A stretch of 64,000 nt of DNA from Roseimaritima ulvae (GTDB lineage: Bacteria; Planctomycetota; Planctomycetia; Pirellulales; Pirellulaceae), in assembly GCF_008065135.1 (NCBI RefSeq), contig NZ_CP042914.1, positions 2,542,001 through 2,606,000 on the forward strand, given 5' to 3'. A program made the position numbers and the translations under genes. Of this stretch, positions 53,311 through 61,855 are shown piece after piece. A model generated the notes under the pieces. It had not been told where the DNA came from, did no database searches, and saw only the letters and a list, made by a program, of their open reading frames with translations. Position 1 is the first letter of the stretch; the number at the start of each line of letters is the position of its first letter.

Positions 53311-54912
53311 ATGGATCGAGAAAAATACGACGCGTTGGTCGATACCTTCTTTAAATGGGACCAGAAGGCCATCGTTTCCATCTTTGAGGAACTGCTGAGC
53401 GCAGCGGAGGCCGAGGATGGGCATCGGGCGCTGCGGCCGATGTCGCAGAACTACGAAACCGCACAGGCCAATCCCGAAATTCACATCCTGCCGGGTAACC
53501 TAAAAGACGCTCGCGATGCCATCTTCCCGTACTTCTGGGGAACCGACAGTTGGAACAGCCCCTTGCACCTGGAAAACGTCCGCGGACCCGCCAACCACGC
53601 TTCGCTGATCGGCGCGGTCGCTTGCCTGTTGAAGAATCCGAACCTGTGTACCGACCGTTACAGCCAACGGTCCAATGAACTGGAGGTCAAAGCGATCACG
53701 GCGTTGGCAAACCTGATTTTCTACCACACCGATGATCCCTGGGGAGTGTTCACGATCGGCGGCACGATCTCCAATTTGTACGGCGCCAAAATCGGCATCG
53801 AAAAAGTCATCCCCGGCGCGATGCAAAAAGGCCTAGGTGGTCAACGCGTGGTGGGGATCTGTTCGCAGGCCAGTCATTATTCCAACCAAACGGTGGCCGG
53901 CTGGGTGGGGATCGGGACCGAGCAGTTGGAGTCGATACCGACCGACCAGGATCTGGCCATGCGGACCGATCGGCTGGCCGAACGGATCGAGTCGCTGTAT
54001 CGCGAAGGAACTAAAGTCGCCTATGTGGTGGCCACCTTTGGGACAACCGATGGCTTTGGGCTGGATGACATTCAAGCCATCCGCGAGATCATCGATCGTC
54101 TGGCCTCGCAATACGATCAGCCAACCCCTCAGTTGCACGTCGACGCGGCCGTTGGTTGGGCGTTGACGTTTTTGACCGAATATTCGGGCCAGCGGAATAC
54201 ATTGGAATTCTCTGATGAATTGTTGGGCATCGTCCGTCGGGTGCAGCAGCACTGCGCGGGGCTGCAGTATGCCGACAGCGTGACGATCGACTTTCACAAA
54301 TTGGGCCGGGGACACTATCCCTCCAGCGCCTTTATCGTGAATCGTCGCGCCGACCTGAAGTTCTTGGCTCGCTCGGTTTCCGACACTCCGTATTTTGCCG
54401 AAGCCGACGCTCGCCGCGACCCGGCTCTGTTTACGCTGGAATGCTCACGGCCGGCGATTGGGCCGTACAGCGTGATGGCGTCACTGAATGCGATCGGGCT
54501 GGAGGGCTGGCGAATGTTGATCGCTCGCAGCCTGGAGTTGGCCGAGAAGCTCAAACAGGGGCTGGAACAATTGGATTATTGCCGGGTACTGAACCGCAAC
54601 ACGCCCGGCCCCAGCGTCAATTGGTGGGTGTTGCCCAAGGGACGCAACGCCGAGGAGATTTTCCAGCAACTGGTGGCCGGAGAGTTGAGCGAGGACCAGC
54701 GGAACCGTTATTTCAGTGAGATTCGGCGGTTGCTGGACAAACGCGAGAAGATGATGGACCCCACGCTTGATGCTCGGCTGGGGCTAACCACTGACTACGG
54801 CTTCCGGCCCGGCGGCGTCGAGGTGCCGGCCTGGAAAGCCGTGTTCTTTAACCCTGCAACCGACGATGCGATCGTCGAGCGGATTATTTATGGCTTGGAA
54901 GAGCTGACCTAG
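53311..54912 (+). CDS. PLP-dependent group II amino acid decarboxylase-like enzyme
   Basis: 533 residues from the ATG at 53311 (GGGGAG nine bases upstream); a GTG three codons earlier is possible. Group-II decarboxylase fold: an N-terminal segment ~75-130, cofactor contacts (HVDAAVGWAL supplies the Asp that holds the pyridine nitrogen; SQASHYSNQ stacks on the ring), and the Schiff-base lysine Lys330 in TIDFHKLGRGHYPSS. The set resembles tyrosine, glutamate or aspartate decarboxylases and related aminotransferase-like proteins, so the substrate cannot be assigned. Cytoplasmic. It is convergent with the TPR gene, the two stop codons overlapping by three bases, and divergent from cydAB. Decarboxylation might help acid tolerance at low oxygen, but that is speculation. 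Confidence 0.82.
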   Translation: MDREKYDALVDTFFKWDQKAIVSIFEELLSAAEAEDGHRALRPMSQNYETAQANPEIHILPGNLKDARDAIFPYFWGTDSWNSPLHLENVRGPANHASLIGAVACLLKNPNLCTDRYSQRSNELEVKAITALANLIFYHTDDPWGVFTIGGTISNLYGAKIGIEKVIPGAMQKGLGGQRVVGICSQASHYSNQTVAGWVGIGTEQLESIPTDQDLAMRTDRLAERIESLYREGTKVAYVVATFGTTDGFGLDDIQAIREIIDRLASQYDQPTPQLHVDAAVGWALTFLTEYSGQRNTLEFSDELLGIVRRVQQHCAGLQYADSVTIDFHKLGRGHYPSSAFIVNRRADLKFLARSVSDTPYFAEADARRDPALFTLECSRPAIGPYSVMASLNAIGLEGWRMLIARSLELAEKLKQGLEQLDYCRVLNRNTPGPSVNWWVLPKGRNAEEIFQQLVAGELSEDQRNRYFSEIRRLLDKREKMMDPTLDARLGLTTDYGFRPGGVEVPAWKAVFFNPATDDAIVERIIYGLEELT

Positions 54913-55241
54913 CCCTCCATCATGCGGGCCTTCGCCATGGCGTCTTCAGCCAGCTGGATGTAACGCTGCTCCTGCGTTCCCGCCCAAGCTCGCTGGTAGG
55001 TAACGCTGAGCGCCGTAAAGTTGAAGGCGTCGTTGGGTTCCAGTTCGCAAGCCTTCTCGCCATGCGCGATGGCTTCGGCATGCTGGCCGGTCTTGGTGTA
55101 GACCCGTGCCAGTGCCAGGTGCGCTAACACGTACGATTCGTCTTGCTCCACGATCTTCTTCAGGCCGTCGATCGCTTGTTCGTATTGTTCCGCATCGATC
55201 AGCTTTTCGACTTCGCTGTAAGCGGCGTGGATGTCCGACAT
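54909..55241 (-). CDS. Small TPR-repeat protein
   Basis: 110 residues, cytoplasmic. Three tetratricopeptide repeats fit the pattern, for example AYSEVEKLIDAEQYEQAIDG, LAHLALARVYTKTGQHAEAI and FTALSVTYQRAWAGTQEQRY. TPRs mediate protein-protein contacts; the partner is not evident. The ATG at 55239-55241 is 24 bases from a hairpin-repeat cluster that lies between it and ppdK. Its 3' end overlaps the convergent decarboxylase stop. The role is unknown. Confidence 0.8.
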   Translation of the reverse strand: MSDIHAAYSEVEKLIDAEQYEQAIDGLKKIVEQDESYVLAHLALARVYTKTGQHAEAIAHGEKACELEPNDAFNFTALSVTYQRAWAGTQEQRYIQLAEDAMAKARMMEG

Positions 55242-55264
55242 GTTTTGATTCAGAATCGAGTAAG

Positions 55265-55437
55265 GTAGCTACCGTCGTCAAGACGGTGAAAATTTCATTC
55301 GTTTCGCCGCCCACGCTCTGGCGAGCGTAGCTACGTTGCTCGTAGCTACCGTCGCCAGACGGTGGGCAATGCGTTTTGGTTCTGCCGTCCACGCTCTGGC
55401 GAGCGTAGCTACGTTGCTACGCTGCCAGACGATGGGG
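55265..55437. repeat. Two and a half hairpin repeats (TCGCCAGA family)
   Basis: Copies at 55265-55334 and 55342-55412, and a degraded partial copy at 55417-55437. Left arms fold as CCGTC-GTCAA-GACGG and CCGTC-GCCA-GACGG. Right arms, on the complement, fold as CGCTC-GCCA-GAGCG. The outer arms begin and end with GTAGCTAC. It lies between ppdK and the TPR gene. Confidence 0.85.
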
Positions 55438-55444
55438 CATTACT

Positions 55445-58105
<2,661 letters not shown>

Positions 58106-58319
58106 GTTGTCCTCAAGTTATGGGAAGTTGTACCGCCGACAAGGGAGAGATCGTAGCCAAAAGGTACCGGCAGTTTGGCACGAATGTAGAAAGCGACACC
58201 CAAAACGTCAATGATGCGCAAGCCCGCAGGCGATGGATTAGGCAGGATTTCACGGCCCTAGGACGTTTTGTAGGGCAGCAGGACGCGAGAAGCGAGGTGG
58301 GCAGGCGGCGGCTGAGGCG

Positions 58320-58424
58320 AATCAGAAATCAGAAATCAGAAATCTGAAATCTGAAATCTGAAATCTGAAATCTGAAATCTGAAATCTCAAATCTCAAATC
58401 TCAAATCTCAAATCTCAAATCTCC
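58320..58424 (+). repeat. Heptanucleotide microsatellite in three variant blocks
   Basis: Fifteen copies of a 7-bp unit: three of AATCAGA, six of AATCTGA, five of AATCTCA and a final AATCTCC. Neighbouring blocks differ by one or two bases, and variants are grouped rather than mixed. It lies upstream of ppdK (read from the minus strand), inside its leader or promoter region. Confidence 0.95.
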
Positions 58425-58445
58425 GTGTCTCAGCGTCGGTTCACA

Positions 58446-58481
58446 AAAAAAGACTCGCCCCTGAGCAAGGGCGAGTCTTTG
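58446..58481 (-). terminator. Rho-independent terminator after tRNA-Leu
   Basis: The hairpin GACTCGCCC (58453-58461) pairs with GGGCGAGTC (58470-58478), extended by three A-T pairs, with the loop CTGAGCAA. Read on the minus strand it is followed by seven T. It ends the rplY-pth-rpsF-ssb-rplI-tRNA-Leu transcription unit before ppdK. Confidence 0.88.
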
Positions 58482-58493
58482 CTGATGTTCAGT

Positions 58494-58575
58494 AGGGCCG
58501 ACAGGAATCGAACCTGCACTCCCGAGGGAACTAGATCCTAAATCTAGCGCGTCTGCCAGTTCCGCCACGGCCCCG
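58494..58575 (-). tRNA. tRNA-Leu (TAG anticodon)
   Basis: 82 bases on the complement, with the long variable arm of a class II tRNA (TTCCCTCGGGAG region). Acceptor stem GGGGCCG with CGGCCCT (one G-U), anticodon stem CTAGA/TCTAG with loop TTTAGGA (anticodon TAG), T loop TTCGATT. CCA is not encoded. It lies 42 bases after rplI, so it is probably co-transcribed with the ribosomal operon. Confidence 0.94.
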
Positions 58576-58617
58576 TGATCGCGATCGCGAAATCGCTATC
58601 GCGTGATTGTGAGCCGG

Positions 58618-59157
58618 TTAGCGGGTGGCGGCTTGCTCTTCGGCGCTGACCGTGGGCACGACCCAGACCTTCAGTTCCGCATCGACTTCGGCGTGCAGGT
58701 GGATCTTGACGGTGTACAGTCCCAGCTCTTTCAGTGGGCCTTGCAGGCGGATCTGATCCTGCGGCACGGAGATGCCAACGGCTTTGAGACCTTCGGCGAT
58801 GTCGTGGGCACCGACGCTGCCGTACAGCAGGCCTTCGTCGTTGGCGTTGGCTTCGATGGTGATCGACTGGCGGCTGATTTCGGCAGCTCGCGAGCGGTAT
58901 TCGACCAGTTTTTCGAGTTCCAGCTGACGCAGTTTTTCACGGTGCTTTTCCACCATGCGTTTGTGGTGTTCGGTGGCCACCGTCGCCATGCCTTGGGGCA
59001 ACAGGTAGTTGTTGGCGTAGCCAGGTTTGACTTCGACGATATCGCCCTGCTTGCCAAGGTGTTCGATGTTGTGGATCAGGAGCAAGCGGATTCCGCCGTT
59101 TTCGCCCTTGGGCAGGGGTTTGAAGGCGTTGTTGTGACGGTTTTTGGTTTTGGGCAT
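58618..59157 (-). CDS. rplI: 50S ribosomal protein L9
   Basis: 179 residues from the ATG at 59155-59157 (GAGG nine bases upstream). The open frame extends further upstream, but the extension overlaps the intergenic gap to ssb and is unlike any L9. The L9 signature appears as GDIVEVKPGYANNYLLPQGMA (given in part: VKPGYANNYLLPQGMA, ~43-58). The N-terminal RNA-binding domain is preceded by about 20 extra basic residues, longer than most L9. The C-terminal domain contains GLLYGSVGAHDIAEGL and the ending VVPTVSAEEQAATR. It is the last protein gene of the rplY-pth-rpsF-ssb-rplI operon. Confidence 0.94.
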   Translation of the reverse strand: MPKTKNRHNNAFKPLPKGENGGIRLLLIHNIEHLGKQGDIVEVKPGYANNYLLPQGMATVATEHHKRMVEKHREKLRQLELEKLVEYRSRAAEISRQSITIEANANDEGLLYGSVGAHDIAEGLKAVGISVPQDQIRLQGPLKELGLYTVKIHLHAEVDAELKVWVVPTVSAEEQAATR

Positions 59158-59221
59158 GGTTCCGAACCTCGGGGTCGGCCGGGGGCCGAGATAGCTTGTG
59201 AAGGAGATGTGTATGGGGGAA

Positions 59222-59713
59222 TTAAAATGGGATGTCGGGGTCGTTGTACCCCTGGCCACCGCCGGTCGGTTGAGCTTCGCGATTTCCCGGAGGCGAATCA
59301 TAGCCGCCGCTGGTGCCGCCGCTGTAGCCGCCACTGGAGGATTTGCCGCTGGAGGGTCCGCCGCTGGAGGGTCCGCCGCTTTCGTTGCGTCCGCCTAGCA
59401 TTTGCATACGGTCGCAGACGACGCGAAGCTTGGATTTTTTCTGGCCATCCGCTTCCCAGGTATCCAGTTTCAGTCGACCTTCGACCAGGATCGGCGAGCC
59501 CTTGCCGAGGTATTCGCTGGCGACTTCCGCCGTGCGGCCCCACAGGGTCACGTCCACGAAGGTCACTTCATCTACCCATTCGCCGGACGCCGTTTTACGC
59601 CGATCGTTGACAGCGATACCAGCATCGGTAACCGCGGTCCCGCCAGGGGTGTGTCGCAGTTCGATATCGCGTGTCAGGTTGCCGACCAGGATGACGCGGT
59701 TATAGCTGGCCAT
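59222..59713 (-). CDS. ssb: Single-stranded DNA-binding protein
   Basis: 163 residues. An OB-fold (~1-105) with [60 protein letters not shown] and the strand [13 protein letters not shown] Gly/Ser-rich disordered linker (~110-155) follows, then the conserved acidic tip DPDIPF that docks replication and repair partners. A GAGGA nine bases upstream supports the start. SSB coats single-stranded DNA in replication and recombination. The gene lies between rpsF and rplI. Confidence 0.95.
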   Translation of the reverse strand: MASYNRVILVGNLTRDIELRHTPGGTAVTDAGIAVNDRRKTASGEWVDEVTFVDVTLWGRTAEVASEYLGKGSPILVEGRLKLDTWEADGQKKSKLRVVCDRMQMLGGRNESGGPSSGGPSSGKSSSGGYSGGTSGGYDSPPGNREAQPTGGGQGYNDPDIPF

Positions 59714-59800
59714 GACGGATCGTCCTCGGGAACGGGGAAAGGCAAACGGTTGGAGCCTAGCCGCGTTTGCGGGCCAGGATCACAAGGTGGGCGTTGGTTT

Positions 59801-60247
59801 CTACTCAGCGGCGGAAGCGGCCGGTTCAGTCGATTCGCTCGAGGCTGCATCGCCTTCGGCAGCGGCATCGCCATCTTCGGTTTCATCACCAGCGCGGTAT
59901 TCGCCGCGAGCGTTGGCCAGCATCGGTTCGACCAATCGCGGATCGATCCGTAGGGTCATTTCGCGAATGATACCTTCGTGCAGGGTGAATGCGCGATCCA
60001 GTTCGGTCAGACGACTGCCTTCGGCTTCGAAGTACAGCAACCAGTAGGTGCCCTTTTGGTGGCCGTCCATGGGATAAGCCAGGCGTTGCTCCATCCACAG
60101 GCGGCTAGCCAAGACGGTGCCGTCGATGGCTTCTACCAAGCCGTTCAGGGCCGCTGCCACGCCACCGGGGTCACGGGCGTATTTGTTGCTGTCCAGGATC
60201 AACAGCGTTTCGTAAACGTTCTTTGCCACGGCGGCCTGTGCCTCCAT
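59801..60247 (-). CDS. rpsF: 30S ribosomal protein S6
   Basis: 148 residues from the ATG at 60245-60247 (MEAQAAVAKNVYETLLILDS). The open frame runs further upstream into the pth-rpsF gap and lacks family resemblance there. The S6 fold is recognisable by VYETLLILD (~10-18), WMEQRLAYPMDGHQKGTYWL (~56) and MTLRIDPRLVEPML. The C-terminus carries an Asp/Glu/Ala-rich extension of ~40 residues, longer than typical S6. S6 sits in the 30S platform with S18; no S18 gene follows here. Second in the order pth-rpsF-ssb-rplI. Confidence 0.9.
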   Translation of the reverse strand: MEAQAAVAKNVYETLLILDSNKYARDPGGVAAALNGLVEAIDGTVLASRLWMEQRLAYPMDGHQKGTYWLLYFEAEGSRLTELDRAFTLHEGIIREMTLRIDPRLVEPMLANARGEYRAGDETEDGDAAAEGDAASSESTEPAASAAE

Positions 60248-60330
60248 CGGGAATGTAAAAATGAGTACTGTGAGTGTATTGCTCGGTCGAGTCTGCTTGG
60301 TTTGGCGTCGGGACGCCGCTGGGGTGCCGG

Positions 60331-60906
60331 TTAGTTGGAGTTTGCACTCGCGTTGTAGCGATTCATGCAAAACTCGGTCCCGTGTTGCACCCAGTCCGCG
60401 GCCGCCAGGGCCGCTTGCTGGATCGCGTCTTCGATCGTGGGTAGTTCGCTGGGCTTGAATTTGCCGAGGACATAGTCCGGAACGGCCCAGCCGGGCGGGG
60501 CCGGGTCGATGCCGATTCGCAGCCTGGGGAACTGGTCGGTTCCCAGGTGGCGGATGATATCCGCCAGTCCTTTCTGTCCTCCTGCCGAGCCCTTCGCACG
60601 GATGCGAAGTCGTCCCAGCGACAGATTCAAGTCATCACAAACGACCAGGATGTCGGTCGCGTTCAGTTTATAAAAATCAACGGCCTTGCGTACGCTTTGG
60701 CCACTGGCATTCATGTAGGTCATGGGGCACAGCAGGCCGACTTTGGTGCCGTCGACCGAGCCCTCGACCAGTTCGCCCTCGAACCGCGTGCGGGGCGTGT
60801 CGCCACCGACCATGTTTGTCAGTTGCTGTGCGACCGCAAAGCCGACGTTGTGTCGGGTTTGCTGGTAGCGACGGCCGGGGTTGCCCAGCCCAATCACTAA
60901 TTTCAT
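60331..60906 (-). CDS. pth: Peptidyl-tRNA hydrolase
   Basis: 191 residues. The N-terminal motif VIGLGNPGRRYQQTRHNVGF provides the catalytic Asn9 and His19. The segment LVVCDDLNLSLGRLRIRAKG contains the Asp that activates His and the substrate groove, and GGQKGLADIIRHLGTDQFPR is a conserved Pth block. The enzyme releases tRNA from peptidyl-tRNAs that drop off ribosomes. ATG with GGAAAG about five bases upstream. It lies between rplY and rpsF in the operon. Confidence 0.95.
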   Translation of the reverse strand: MKLVIGLGNPGRRYQQTRHNVGFAVAQQLTNMVGGDTPRTRFEGELVEGSVDGTKVGLLCPMTYMNASGQSVRKAVDFYKLNATDILVVCDDLNLSLGRLRIRAKGSAGGQKGLADIIRHLGTDQFPRLRIGIDPAPPGWAVPDYVLGKFKPSELPTIEDAIQQAALAAADWVQHGTEFCMNRYNASANSN

Positions 60907-60942
60907 CGTGCTTTCCAGTCTTCGCTAGCCAGCGACCGAAGA

Positions 60943-61569
60943 CTATTCGGCAGCGGAGTCCTCTCCGTCTTCCTTCTTGCCGATCAGTTCCGGTTCGCTG
61001 TCGCCCTCTCCGCCTTCGGTTTCCACCTGCTCGCGGGGCACTTCGACGTGAGCGATCACGGTTTCCGGATCGGTAACCAGTTCCGCATCGTCCGGCAATT
61101 CCAGGGCCGAAGCCACGGCGTGCTGGTCGATTTGCAGGTCGGAGACGTTCAGGCCCACGAATTCGGGAATGCTGCCGGCCGGGCAGCGGATTTCCACTTC
61201 GTGAACGTTTTCGATCAGGACTCCGCCTTCGCGGGTTCCCGGTGCCTCGCCGTGAACTCGCACCGAGACGGCGACTTCCACCTGTTCTTTAAGGTTAACC
61301 CTCAGCAGGTCCAGGTGCAGAATTTCCATGCCCAAGGCGTCCCATTGGACGTCATTGACCATGGCCGTATCGGCCACCGAGCCCTGCAGTTCGACCGCGC
61401 GGCCGTGGTGGCGGATCAACGCATCCACTTCGCTGCGGGCAATCGAGAGATGTTCGTTGGGTTGACCGTGACCGTACAAAACGGCCGGAACCCGGCCATT
61501 ACGGCGGACTCGCGCGGTCGCAGACGAACCCATTTGTTCGCGTTTTTCGACGTGTAGAACCTCAGCCAT
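60943..61569 (-). CDS. rplY: 50S ribosomal protein L25 / general stress protein Ctc
   Basis: 208 residues. The 5S-rRNA-binding N-terminal domain (~1-95) carries GSSATARVRRNGRVPAVLYG and is followed by the C-terminal TL5/Ctc-type domain (~100-185) with LRVNLKEQVEVAVSVRVHG and ENVHEVEIRCPAGSIPEFVG. The tail is acidic (EGGEGDSEPELIG then Glu/Asp-rich). The length fits the Ctc/TL5 type rather than the short E. coli L25. It is the first gene of the ribosomal operon; a candidate promoter lies about 140 bases upstream. Confidence 0.93.
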   Translation of the reverse strand: MAEVLHVEKREQMGSSATARVRRNGRVPAVLYGHGQPNEHLSIARSEVDALIRHHGRAVELQGSVADTAMVNDVQWDALGMEILHLDLLRVNLKEQVEVAVSVRVHGEAPGTREGGVLIENVHEVEIRCPAGSIPEFVGLNVSDLQIDQHAVASALELPDDAELVTDPETVIAHVEVPREQVETEGGEGDSEPELIGKKEDGEDSAAE

Positions 61570-61710
61570 CGTCTGTTAATTTCCTTCGACTGTCCAAATT
61601 CCAAGCATGGTCGCCAACACGCGGCACGGTCGCCGCACCGTGGGTGCAGCCCGAAAACGCCTCGCTGGCGGTGGGGTGTATTGAGTTTATTTCGCTATGG
61701 AAAACGGGCT

Positions 61711-61738
61711 AGTATGCCAGTATTCGACGCCCTTGCAA
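61711..61738 (-). promoter_or_regulatory. Candidate sigma70-type promoter for the rplY operon
   Basis: On the complement: TTGCAA (61733-61738), a 16-base spacer, CATACT (61711-61716). It would give a leader of about 135 bases before rplY. The -10 box differs from TATAAT at two positions. Confidence 0.45.
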
Positions 61739-61816
61739 GCCCAACCACGCCGTCTGATGCGAAACGGCCTGATTCTGCGGGCGGATCTAGTGTAATAATG
61801 GCCATTCACAGTCGCT

Positions 61817-61844
61817 TTGACTTCGATTTATTTGGTTTTATTAG
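61817..61844 (+). promoter_or_regulatory. Possible promoter just before the proline dehydrogenase gene
   Basis: TTGACT (61817-61822), a 16-base spacer, TATTAG (61839-61844). A transcript from here would start only a few bases before the ATG at 61856 and be nearly leaderless. Weak call. Confidence 0.3.
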
Positions 61845-61855
61845 GTAACGATTGG

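Larger units (their letters stand above)
58106..58493. other. Intergenic region upstream of ppdK
   Basis: 388 bases between ppdK and tRNA-Leu, both read from the minus strand. It holds the ppdK ribosome binding site (GAGGA on the complement), a heptanucleotide repeat and the tRNA-Leu terminator (separate entries). I see no gene. Confidence 0.6.

Noticed and set aside
58320-58424. CRISPR-like or iteron array
   Set aside because: The unit is 7 bp without spacers; no replication initiator or cas gene lies nearby.
58603-59610. 335-codon open frame antisense to rplI and ssb
   Set aside because: It spans two recognised genes and the gap between them in the opposite direction; no motif.
61624-61642. 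Small hairpin CACGGT/ACCGTG upstream of rplY as a regulatory RNA
   Set aside because: A six-base stem in GC-rich sequence is expected by chance, and no conserved riboswitch core surrounds it.
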